From Chlamydiota bacterium (GTDB taxonomy: Bacteria > Chlamydiota > Chlamydiia > Chlamydiales > Rhabdochlamydiaceae): 10,452 nucleotides of DNA. The stretch's first letter is position 1. Each line of letters starts with the position of its first letter. The position numbers and the translations under genes were made by a program. The notes below the pieces were generated by a model. The model was not told the DNA's origin. It was given only the letters and a program-made list of their open reading frames with translations, and did not search any database. Positions 1-6,793 of the stretch are shown here, piece by piece. The DNA lies in the NCBI GenBank assembly GCA_013041585.1, contig JABEVM010000040.1, positions 1 to 10,452 on the forward strand, given 5' to 3'.

Positions 1-43
1 GCCAATATAGTGCAAATTTATTGAACTCATTTGCACGGTTTGC

Positions 44-1915
44 ATGGCTGAAGAACAATCTACTATTAAGCGGCTTGAAAAAGGGGAACTTCGAAAAGTT
101 CTTGGGTTAACAGACATTGCGGCTGTTGGGTATGGGGATCTAGGATCCTCGATCTATTACGCGCTTGGGATCACAGCCCTTTATGCTTTGGGTGCAACAC
201 CCATAGCTCTTTTTCTAGCCGGCCTTATTTTTGTGTGTACAGCGCTATCGTATGCAGAAATGACCTCGACGTTTCCCGGCTCTGGCGGAGCAGCGGGTTT
301 TGCGAGGAAGGCTTTTAACGATACCATTTCCTTTTTGGCCGGTTGGGGACTTCTTCTTGACTATATCGTAACGATTGCCATCTCAGCCTTTGCGATGGGA
401 CCTTATCTATCTTACTTTTTCTCCATGCTTGAACAGCCTAGTATGCAAGTTGGCTTTACCTTTGGAATTGTAGCTGTTCTTTATCTTCTTAACTTTTTCG
501 GCGCGAGACAATCCACTAGAGTTTGTATTGTTTTAGTCGGATTTACCCTTCTCACACAGTTTATTATCATCACAATAGGTCTTTTTTGGCTGTTTGATTT
601 TTCTTATATCATCGATCATATGCGAATTGGAGTAATAGGATCGGACTTCTCTCCTTCCTGGCCGCAGTTTTGGAAAGGAACTGCTATGGCAATGGTTGCG
701 TATACCGGGATAGACTCGATCGCGCAGCTTGGCGCTGAAGCGAAAAAACCGCAAAAGACAGTGCCAAGGGCTATTATGCTCGTGCTAGCTGTGCTTCTTT
801 TTATGTATATAGGGATTTCAGGCGTAGCTCTTTCTGCGGTTTCTCCGCATGATTTAGGTCACAAATATATAGCTGATCCTATTTTAGGGATTGTGGAAGC
901 TCTTCCCTTTGGAAGCAAAGTTTTAGGTCCCTGGATTGCACTTCTCGCTCCGGCCATCTTACTTACTGCCGCAAATGCTGGGCTTGTTGGAGCTTCTCGT
1001 CTTTCGTTTACGATGGGAGAGTTTTATCAACTTCCGACGTTCTTTTATCAGCTTCATAAAAAGTTCCGAACCCCGTTTATTTCACTTGGTTTTTTTGCAG
1101 TCTTATCTTGCATTATTGTGTGGCTAAGTCATGGGAGTATGGCCTATTTAGCAGACTTGTATAACTTTGGAGCTATGCTGGCTTTTTTCTCGGTCCATAT
1201 GGCTTTAATCACAATGCGAATTAAAAACCCTGCTATAGAAAGGCCTTTTCGCTCTCCTTTCAATATTTCGTTTGGCAAATTTTCCTTACCAATCACAGCC
1301 ATCATAGGAGCTTTAGCCACGTTCTTAGTTTGGCTCATGGTAGTATTTACAAAGCCGCATGGAAGCTATTTAGGATTCGCTTGGATGATTTTGGGTCTTA
1401 TCATGTTTGTATGGTACCGAAAAAAGCATGGTCTTACTGTCACTGGGCAGCTAGAAATTGAAAAGGTTAAAGTGGATGAATTTAAACAAGTTAAAATAGA
1501 TCGTATCCTCATTCCTTGCCAAGAAAAGGGGGATACCGAACTTATTCAAATTGCTTGCGAGCTTGCTAAAGTTCACAAAGCTGAGGTCACTTGCGTCCAT
1601 GTTTTAGAAATTCCCTCTTCTGTGCCTTTAGATATAGCAATTCCTCACTGTGAGGATGATGCCGATGTAATTCTCGGAAAGGCCGAGGCTGTTGCTAGAG
1701 AATTCGGAGTTTCCATTAAAACTGATTTAGTAAGAGCTAGATCTTTTAGTGAAGCGATCTTAGATATTATAGAAGAGAAGAAGATAGATCTTCTCATAAT
1801 TGGCTCATTAGGTCCTAAAATAAATCCAACAGATAAAGGACTTCCTGCTGAACTGCAAAAAATATTAAAGGACTCTACTTGCAGAGTGTTTATTTGTTCA
1901 GGGAAAGCAGGCTAG
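44..1915 (+). CDS. APC-superfamily amino-acid permease with C-terminal USP domain
   Basis: Predicted inner-membrane amino-acid transporter of 623 residues. About 12 hydrophobic segments lie between residues 20 and 470. TM1 carries the glycine-rich substrate-site motif GYGDLGSS (29-36), and TM6 carries AYTGIDSIAQLGAEAKKP (219-236), matching the APC-family TM6 signature with its conserved Glu near 232. The family imports or exchanges amino acids, usually driven by proton or sodium gradients; the substrate cannot be read from sequence. A USP-like alpha/beta domain follows from about residue 485 (IDRILIPC) to the end. Its nucleotide-binding loop (GSLG, 587-590) lacks the usual downstream G-S/T, so ATP binding is doubtful. 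Similar permease-USP fusions are known in bacteria and archaea. The ATG at 44 is the first start before TM1, but no clear Shine-Dalgarno precedes it. The gene converges on the kinase-like gene at 1925 with a 9-base gap. Family assignment is firm; substrate is unknown. Confidence 0.9.
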   Translation: MAEEQSTIKRLEKGELRKVLGLTDIAAVGYGDLGSSIYYALGITALYALGATPIALFLAGLIFVCTALSYAEMTSTFPGSGGAAGFARKAFNDTISFLAGWGLLLDYIVTIAISAFAMGPYLSYFFSMLEQPSMQVGFTFGIVAVLYLLNFFGARQSTRVCIVLVGFTLLTQFIIITIGLFWLFDFSYIIDHMRIGVIGSDFSPSWPQFWKGTAMAMVAYTGIDSIAQLGAEAKKPQKTVPRAIMLVLAVLLFMYIGISGVALSAVSPHDLGHKYIADPILGIVEALPFGSKVLGPWIALLAPAILLTAANAGLVGASRLSFTMGEFYQLPTFFYQLHKKFRTPFISLGFFAVLSCIIVWLSHGSMAYLADLYNFGAMLAFFSVHMALITMRIKNPAIERPFRSPFNISFGKFSLPITAIIGALATFLVWLMVVFTKPHGSYLGFAWMILGLIMFVWYRKKHGLTVTGQLEIEKVKVDEFKQVKIDRILIPCQEKGDTELIQIACELAKVHKAEVTCVHVLEIPSSVPLDIAIPHCEDDADVILGKAEAVAREFGVSIKTDLVRARSFSEAILDIIEEKKIDLLIIGSLGPKINPTDKGLPAELQKILKDSTCRVFICSGKAG

Positions 1916-1924
1916 AGCAGGAAT

Positions 1925-2983
1925 TTAGAGTTTACTACTTGAAGCCGAATGTAGAAATAGATCTCTGCGGGAAAATATATCTGAAACCCGTGTTCCAAAA
2001 CGCTCGGGATCTAATTTGATTAGAGGCTTGAAACAGTCTTCTATAGTTGTACGATTAAGGTTTTGATAGATTTCAAGTAAAGTCTGAGAATAAGGTGGTT
2101 TAGGCAAAGGAAAGGCTGCAGGGTTTTCATTGTGAAAACAAACCGAAAGTGTGCCGTAGCTTATTAGGCAGATGCGATTACCATTTGCTCTATTGATCAC
2201 ATTATTAAAAACAGCTTTTACTCTCGGTACTTCCAAGAAACCATATTCGGCTAAAGCAGAGCTGAAGCTCTCTAGTGTAAGATCGCTAGGAAGTTCAAGG
2301 GTTTTTACTATATTTGCGTGCTCATCCTCTGAGAAGGCTATCGGAATATAACTACGCTCTCCCCACCCCCGCAAAAAGCCTTTGTTTTCTACGCCTTCAT
2401 TGTCAATGCTTGCTAGATAGAATACACCCTCTCTTTGGGTAGCAAGATAATTACCCGGATGACGGTCCCAGCTATTGAAGACAGCATTAAAAACTGACAT
2501 TTCTAAAACTCTTTCATGAGATGCGTTCTTAAAGACTGATTCTCTAAATTCAGGATTCCACATGTCTTCATTATGCTTTGTTTCTACAAAAAACTGACAG
2601 CTTGCGACTCTTCCATCTGGCATGGTGCGAACAGTTGTAGGAGGGATAAAGTGATTGCCCGTATGAGGGGCAATCACTCTTTCGTAGATATCGTAGGCAA
2701 CTTTTTCAGCATACGCAGCGCTTACGTCATCACGGGTTTTTGGTTTGTAGGCGACAGCTACATAGGTATCCTGGTAATGCAAAATCCCATAATGAACTTC
2801 ATTATTAAATCTTGCCGTTTTCTTTCTTTCATTTAGGAAGGTGCGCATGTCGCAGCTATAGACTAGTTCTCCCTTTTCCATACAGGGTAAGACAGAAGAA
2901 TAATCTCCCCGTTCGCTCCACTCTGGGTTTATAAATCCTCTTGGATCAAAGGGGGCTACGGCATCAAAAGTTTTAGTTGCCAT
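1925..2983 (-). CDS. PI3/PI4-kinase-like (protein-kinase-like fold) protein B, ends in SKL
   Basis: Soluble protein of 352 residues with no signal peptide or membrane segment. I do not recognise a named family. The motif order is that of the PI3/PI4-kinase branch of the protein-kinase-like fold: a candidate ATP lysine in AVAYKPK (K80), a candidate helix-C glutamate in YAEKVAYDIY (E93), IPPTTVR near 113-119, a hinge-like SCQFFVE (128-134), the catalytic loop SWDRHPGN (D173, N178), and SIDNEG (D194) in the metal-binding DFG-like position. The lipid or protein substrate cannot be inferred, and kinase activity is a prediction. The ATG at 2983 is preceded by AGAGAG at 5-base spacing. The gene is last in the opp operon and overlaps the stop of kinase-like gene A by 11 bases. 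Its C-terminus is Ser-Lys-Leu, which matches a eukaryotic peroxisomal import tripeptide, possibly by chance. A divergent HipA-like or actin-fragmin-kinase-like protein is the main alternative. Confidence 0.7.
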   Translation of the reverse strand: MATKTFDAVAPFDPRGFINPEWSERGDYSSVLPCMEKGELVYSCDMRTFLNERKKTARFNNEVHYGILHYQDTYVAVAYKPKTRDDVSAAYAEKVAYDIYERVIAPHTGNHFIPPTTVRTMPDGRVASCQFFVETKHNEDMWNPEFRESVFKNASHERVLEMSVFNAVFNSWDRHPGNYLATQREGVFYLASIDNEGVENKGFLRGWGERSYIPIAFSEDEHANIVKTLELPSDLTLESFSSALAEYGFLEVPRVKAVFNNVINRANGNRICLISYGTLSVCFHNENPAAFPLPKPPYSQTLLEIYQNLNRTTIEDCFKPLIKLDPERFGTRVSDIFSRRDLFLHSASSSKL

Positions 2984-3947
2984 TCAAGCTCTCTAATAAC
3001 GTAACTAAAGATTTTGTACTGTTATAATTTTCTTCAATGGCAAGCTTCCACTTTCGAACTTTTCTTTCTACATCCTCATTCCAAAGTACAGAGTTTTCTG
3101 GAACGAAACCTGCTTCTTTCAAAGCATGATCTAGTAAAGTAATTGTTTCTGTAGGGGGAAACTTAGAAAGAAGAGATTGTAAAGCTTGGCTGTAGTGAGT
3201 AAGTCCCGCCAGTTCTTCTTTGGAAAAGGGAGTATCATTTGTAGTAAAATTTTGGATTTTTTCTCTTGCGCTTTCCGCTAAATTCCCAATAAGACAAGAT
3301 CCCATGTCTATTCCATGGAAAGTATTGGAGCTTTGGTCATAGAAAACATTGGGGTTGCTACGATCATTATTTCCAAGATAGGTATCTAGTGCTACGATTT
3401 TCGCAAGGTCGGGATGTTTAGCCATATTTTGGATGACTTCTCTTCGTAAACCAACTTCTTCTGGAGGTAGTGGACCTTTTCGAGCGATGAGAAAAGGGGA
3501 TCTAATTTTTTGATGAATGTCAAAATCTCCCCATGGAGAAGAGTCTTCTACGCTCTTTCCCTGAACTTTTAAATGCAGGCTTCCCGGATAGCTAGCTAGG
3601 AAGGAATGAGGAAAGGCCTCATTTGCAGAGATCAAACGAACTTGATTGAGCGGAATTTTTACAGCTTTTGCCATTTCAGCAGCTACTGACTCCAAAACAA
3701 TCACAATTTGATCATCTGGTGACTGTTCTACAATTTGCTTATATATCCATTCTTTGCCTTCCGTATCTTGCAAAAAGATATAGTCTGCATGAGATGCATG
3801 CCCAACATCGGATATTTTTTTGAATTCAGTTTGTGCAGGGGAGTGAGAAGTCTCTTTCTTTGGAAAGAAGAGATAGCAAGCAAGAAGAATGCAAGTTAAG
3901 GAAAGAAGAGTAAAACGTACGCGGCTAGTAGCTGATTTAGGTAACAT
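2973..3947 (-). CDS. Membrane-anchored PI4-kinase-like (protein-kinase-like fold) protein A
   Basis: Protein of 324 residues from the ATG at 3947, which has GAGGT five bases upstream. An in-frame TTG at 3986 would add 13 residues but has no supporting signal. Basic residues (K4, R9, R11) precede a hydrophobic stretch at about 12-28 and then PKK, so this is a signal anchor or uncleaved signal peptide. The rest resembles a PI4-kinase-like fold: EWIYKQ (K70) as candidate ATP lysine, ESVAAEMAKAV with E86 or E91 as the helix-C glutamate, catalytic loop LGNNDRSNPN (D195, N200), then GIDMG (D214). The string D-x-Y-x-x-x-N-x-D-R-x-N-x-N closely parallels the type II PI4-kinase catalytic loop as I recall it. 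The gene overlaps the oppF stop by 11 bases and the next kinase-like gene by 11 bases, so it is probably co-translated with both. Positive-inside logic would put the kinase domain outside the cytoplasm, which is odd for an ATP-using enzyme. Substrate is unknown. Confidence 0.7.
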   Translation of the reverse strand: MLPKSATSRVRFTLLSLTCILLACYLFFPKKETSHSPAQTEFKKISDVGHASHADYIFLQDTEGKEWIYKQIVEQSPDDQIVIVLESVAAEMAKAVKIPLNQVRLISANEAFPHSFLASYPGSLHLKVQGKSVEDSSPWGDFDIHQKIRSPFLIARKGPLPPEEVGLRREVIQNMAKHPDLAKIVALDTYLGNNDRSNPNVFYDQSSNTFHGIDMGSCLIGNLAESAREKIQNFTTNDTPFSKEELAGLTHYSQALQSLLSKFPPTETITLLDHALKEAGFVPENSVLWNEDVERKVRKWKLAIEENYNSTKSLVTLLESLNGN

Positions 3948-4911
3948 GATTAACCTCAATGGGATTTGAATAATGACAGGAAACAAAATGACCTGTCGAA
4001 AGTTCTTTCATCTCAGGTCGCATGCTATGGCATATTTCTGTAGCATGAGAGCATCTCGTGGAATAGGCACATCCTTTTGGAGGATGCATAGGGCTTGGGT
4101 TTTCTCCAAATAAGCTAAGCTTCGGCTTTTCTTTATTTGCTTTTGGATCGGGGATAAAGACCGAGGACAAAAGCGCTTTCGTATAAGGATGAAAGGGTCT
4201 GTTATAGATTTTTTCTCGTGGTCCGATCTCTACAATATGACCTAGGTACATCACGGCAATCTGCTCTGATAAATAGTGGATCACGGGAAGATTATGGGAG
4301 ATGAAGAGGTAGCTAAGTTTGATTTTCTCTTGAAGTTCTTTAAGAAGATGGACAATTTGGGCTTGGATGGATACATCTAAAGAAGAAGTGGGCTCATCAC
4401 AGACAATACACTCAGGCGATACAGCTAAGGCTCTAGCTATCGCAATGCGCTGTCTTTGTCCACCGCTCAGCTGATGAGGATATCTTCGAAGAAAATCGCC
4501 GTCAAGGCCGACGAGCTGGAGCAGTTCTTCTATTTTCTCTTTTCTTTTCTCTTTAGGACAGATGTTATGAATTTGGAGTGGTTCAAGCAGAATTTTTTCT
4601 ACATCCATCCTTGGATTTAAGCTGGAATAAGGATCCTGAAAAATGATCTGCAGCTTGCGGCGAAAGTCTTTACTTTCTTTTTTCGATAAAGTGAAAATGT
4701 CTTTTCCATCATAGAGGATTTGTCCGGAAGTTGGCTTTGTAAGGCGCACAAGCATTTGCCCGATGGTAGATTTACCAGAGCCACTTTCTCCCACAAGACC
4801 TAACGTCTTTCCCGGAAATATTTTGAATGAAACATCTTCCACAGCCTTTAATACACCGTTTTGCAAAATAAAGTGCTTGGTTAGCTTTTTCACTTCAAGA
4901 AGGGGAATCAT
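3937..4911 (-). CDS. oppF: Oligopeptide/dipeptide ABC transporter ATPase OppF
   Basis: Cytoplasmic ATPase subunit of the peptide importer, 324 residues (family about 330). It has Walker A GESGSGKST (41-49), Q-loop Gln92 in IIFQDP, signature LSGGQRQR (148-155), Walker B ending CIVCDEP (168-174), and switch histidine H206 in ISHN. HPYTKALL (231-238) opens the oligopeptide-transporter C-terminal domain. That domain carries the family cysteines C271, C277, C284 and C302, a pattern linked to an iron-sulfur cluster in related transporters. The ATG at 4911 overlaps the oppD stop as ATGA and has a strong AAGGAG five bases upstream. Peptide transporters of this type use an OppD/OppF heterodimer, and OppD is encoded next door. 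DppF is an equally possible name because the sequence does not distinguish dipeptide from oligopeptide use. Confidence 0.93.
   Translation of the reverse strand: MIPLLEVKKLTKHFILQNGVLKAVEDVSFKIFPGKTLGLVGESGSGKSTIGQMLVRLTKPTSGQILYDGKDIFTLSKKESKDFRRKLQIIFQDPYSSLNPRMDVEKILLEPLQIHNICPKEKRKEKIEELLQLVGLDGDFLRRYPHQLSGGQRQRIAIARALAVSPECIVCDEPTSSLDVSIQAQIVHLLKELQEKIKLSYLFISHNLPVIHYLSEQIAVMYLGHIVEIGPREKIYNRPFHPYTKALLSSVFIPDPKANKEKPKLSLFGENPSPMHPPKGCAYSTRCSHATEICHSMRPEMKELSTGHFVSCHYSNPIEVNHVT
3953..3957 (-). promoter_or_regulatory. Ribosome binding site deciding the start of kinase-like gene A
   Basis: GAGGT on the minus strand lies five bases before the ATG at 3947, inside the 3' end of oppF. It supports this ATG over the in-frame TTG at 3986. 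It also indicates that the gene can recruit ribosomes itself as well as through coupling to oppF. Confidence 0.6.
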
Positions 4912-5882
4912 GACAGCTCCTTCACTGATCTAGGATCGTGCAGCCAGCAAGCTGAGTTATGCTTTTCTCCAAATTCTGTAAATGAGGGGCATTTTTGACT
5001 ACAGACATGCATAGATTCAGAGCAGCGTCTCCAAAAAGGACATCCGACCTTCGCTGGGGTCCGCTCAGAGATTTTCTGTACTTGCGCAAAGGAGAGAAAC
5101 GAGGAACATTCAAGGAGCATTTTCGTGTAGGGATGTTTGGGATTTGTAAAAAGAGCTTCTAGGGGAGCACTTTCTACAATTTTTCCTCCGTACATAACAA
5201 GCACCCTATCACAGAAAGAGGATACTACACTTAGGTCATGAGTTACTAAGATGATGGTAGTCTTTCTCTTTTCTTGCAGGTCTTTAAGTAGCGAGATCAC
5301 TTGCGCCTGGGTTGTTACATCAAGAGCTGTTGTTGGCTCATCAGCTAAAATGACTTTGGGATCGCAGCTGAGCGCAATTGCGATCATCACTCTTTGCCTC
5401 AGACCGCCGCTTAAGTTATGAGGATACATGGTAAAGCGCATTTCAGGATCTGCAATCCCTACAAGAGAGAGGATTTCAATCGCATACTGTTTCGCTTCTT
5501 GTTTTGACTTTTCAGGATAGTGCTGCAAAAAGCCTTCAATGATCTGCTCTCCGATTTTCTTTGTAGGATTTAAAGAAGCCATGGGGTCTTGAAAGATCAT
5601 GCTGATCTCTTTTCCCCGAATTTTCTGCATCTGTTTTTCACTGCAGGATAAGAGGTTCTCTCCCAAATAAAGAATTTCTCCTTCAATTAGGGGAAGGTTA
5701 TTACTTGAAAAAAGTTGCAATATGCTTTTCAAACAGACGGATTTTCCAGATCCTGACTCACCGACAATCCCTAGTTTTTCTCCTTCAAAAACAGAAAATG
5801 AGAGATCTTTGATTGCGGGGATGGGTCCTTTTCGAGAAGAAAAAGAAACAGTGAGATTTCGAATGTCTAAGATTTTCTTCAT
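4908..5882 (-). CDS. oppD: Oligopeptide/dipeptide ABC transporter ATPase OppD
   Basis: Second cytoplasmic ATPase of the peptide importer, 324 residues. Visible motifs are Walker A GESGSGKS (41-48), Q-loop Gln98 in MIFQDP, signature NLSGGLRQR (156-164), Walker B KVILADEP (176-183), and switch histidine H215 in VTHD. NPKHPYTKMLL (247-257) starts the oligo/dipeptide C-terminal domain. Four cysteines in family positions, C281, C287, C294 and C312, fit the proposed iron-sulfur ligand pattern; C298 is extra. The GLRQR signature, where OppF has GQRQR, is typical of the OppD-type partner. The ATG at 5882 overlaps the oppC stop as ATGA, with AGGA seven bases upstream, and the stop overlaps the oppF start in the same way. 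This implies coupled, near-stoichiometric translation of the ATPase pair. Confidence 0.93.
   Translation of the reverse strand: MKKILDIRNLTVSFSSRKGPIPAIKDLSFSVFEGEKLGIVGESGSGKSVCLKSILQLFSSNNLPLIEGEILYLGENLLSCSEKQMQKIRGKEISMIFQDPMASLNPTKKIGEQIIEGFLQHYPEKSKQEAKQYAIEILSLVGIADPEMRFTMYPHNLSGGLRQRVMIAIALSCDPKVILADEPTTALDVTTQAQVISLLKDLQEKRKTTIILVTHDLSVVSSFCDRVLVMYGGKIVESAPLEALFTNPKHPYTKMLLECSSFLSFAQVQKISERTPAKVGCPFWRRCSESMHVCSQKCPSFTEFGEKHNSACWLHDPRSVKELS
4917..4922 (-). promoter_or_regulatory. Strong ribosome binding site of oppF
   Basis: AAGGAG on the minus strand sits five bases before the oppF ATG at 4911, within the 3' end of oppD. It is the best Shine-Dalgarno in the operon and fixes the ATGA-overlap start. 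Confidence 0.65.
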
Positions 5883-6793
5883 AGCTGCATCCTAGGATCA
5901 AAAGCGTCACTTACTCCATCACCAAGTAGGTGAAAGCTAAGCATAGTCAAACTGATACAGGCTGCTGGAAAAAATAAACGCCATGGATAGTAGCGCATAG
6001 CGGCTAACCCATCGCTTGCCATTGTGCCCCAGCTTGCAATCGGCGCTTGTACCCCAAGTCCTAAAAAGCTTAAGAACGCCTCCGCAAAAATAGCGGAAGG
6101 GATAGTCAGTGTCATCGTAGTGATGATCGGTCCTGTAAGATTAGGAAGTAGATGTGTGAAGATGATCCTTTGATGACTAGCTCCAAGAGCTGTGGCAGCT
6201 TTTACAAAATCTAGTTGTTTGAGTTGGAGAATCTGTCCTCTCACAATCCTCGCCATGCTGATCCATCCCGTCACGGTAAGAGCTATGACAAGAGATAAAA
6301 TACCGGGCTGCATGATCACGAGAAGTAGGATCACAAAAAGAAGAGAGGGGATAGAAGCTAAAATATCGATGAGCCTCATCATGGCGTTTTCTACTTTGCC
6401 TCCAAGATAGCCGGCAAAGGCTCCATAAATGACGCCGATGATAAGGTCTATGCTTGCAGCTGTGATCCCAACAAAAAGAGAGATCCTAGCACCCCAGCAA
6501 GCTCTACAAAAAAGATCTCTGCCGAGTTCGTCCGTTCCAAACCAAAACTCTTTACAGGGCGCAGTATTTTTTAGTGCAAGCTGCGTTTCATAATACGTAT
6601 GGGAAGTGAGCATGGGTCCGAAAAGAGCTAGAAAAAGGATAAGGGAAAGAAGAGCAAATCCGATGATTGTAAGAGGATTTTCTGTAAGTTTTTGATAGAA
6701 AATCCGGGAATGGGAAAGAGGTCGCTCTGAAGCCATGCTTATAGTTTTTTCTTCTTCTGGAAGTTTAATAAAGATATCTTGGGTAGGATTCAT
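5879..6793 (-). CDS. oppC: Oligopeptide ABC transporter permease OppC
   Basis: Inner-membrane permease subunit of 304 residues, close to the roughly 300 usual for OppC. A soluble N-terminus of about 40 residues precedes TM1 (about 41-62). The OppC-type periplasmic motif FGTDELGRD follows (85-93) and then about five more membrane segments. The cytoplasmic EAA loop that docks the ATPases is present as KAATALGASHQRIIFTHLLP (198-217), with Asp/Phe/Val before it rather than the common Glu. The C-terminus GDGVSDAFDPRMQL is typical of the DppC/OppC group. The ATG at 6793 overlaps the oppB stop by 4 bases (ATGA). The nearest GAGG is 13 bases upstream, too far to be ideal, so translation probably depends on coupling to oppB. 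OppC pairs with OppB to form the channel. Confidence 0.92.
   Translation of the reverse strand: MNPTQDIFIKLPEEEKTISMASERPLSHSRIFYQKLTENPLTIIGFALLSLILFLALFGPMLTSHTYYETQLALKNTAPCKEFWFGTDELGRDLFCRACWGARISLFVGITAASIDLIIGVIYGAFAGYLGGKVENAMMRLIDILASIPSLLFVILLLVIMQPGILSLVIALTVTGWISMARIVRGQILQLKQLDFVKAATALGASHQRIIFTHLLPNLTGPIITTMTLTIPSAIFAEAFLSFLGLGVQAPIASWGTMASDGLAAMRYYPWRLFFPAACISLTMLSFHLLGDGVSDAFDPRMQL

Noticed and set aside
11..35. Inverted repeat TGCAAA / TTTGCA with a 13-base gap just before the permease ATG, as a possible operator.
   Set aside because: Six-base arms with this gap are common by chance in AT-rich DNA, there is no second copy in the window, and the upstream context is cut off.
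533..1338. Short open frames antisense to, or in another frame of, the permease gene.
   Set aside because: They lie wholly inside a clear membrane-protein gene and have no recognisable domains; they are shadows of its codon pattern.
3861..3890. Possible lipobox (L-L-A-C, Cys24) in kinase-like protein A, which would make it a lipoprotein.
   Set aside because: The cysteine is followed by further hydrophobic residues (Y-L-F-F) rather than a soluble linker, and Leu at -2 is uncommon. A signal anchor explains the stretch better.
3948..3986. Extended kinase-like protein A starting at TTG 3986.
   Set aside because: It would enlarge the overlap with oppF and has no ribosome binding site; the ATG at 3947 has GAGGT at ideal spacing.
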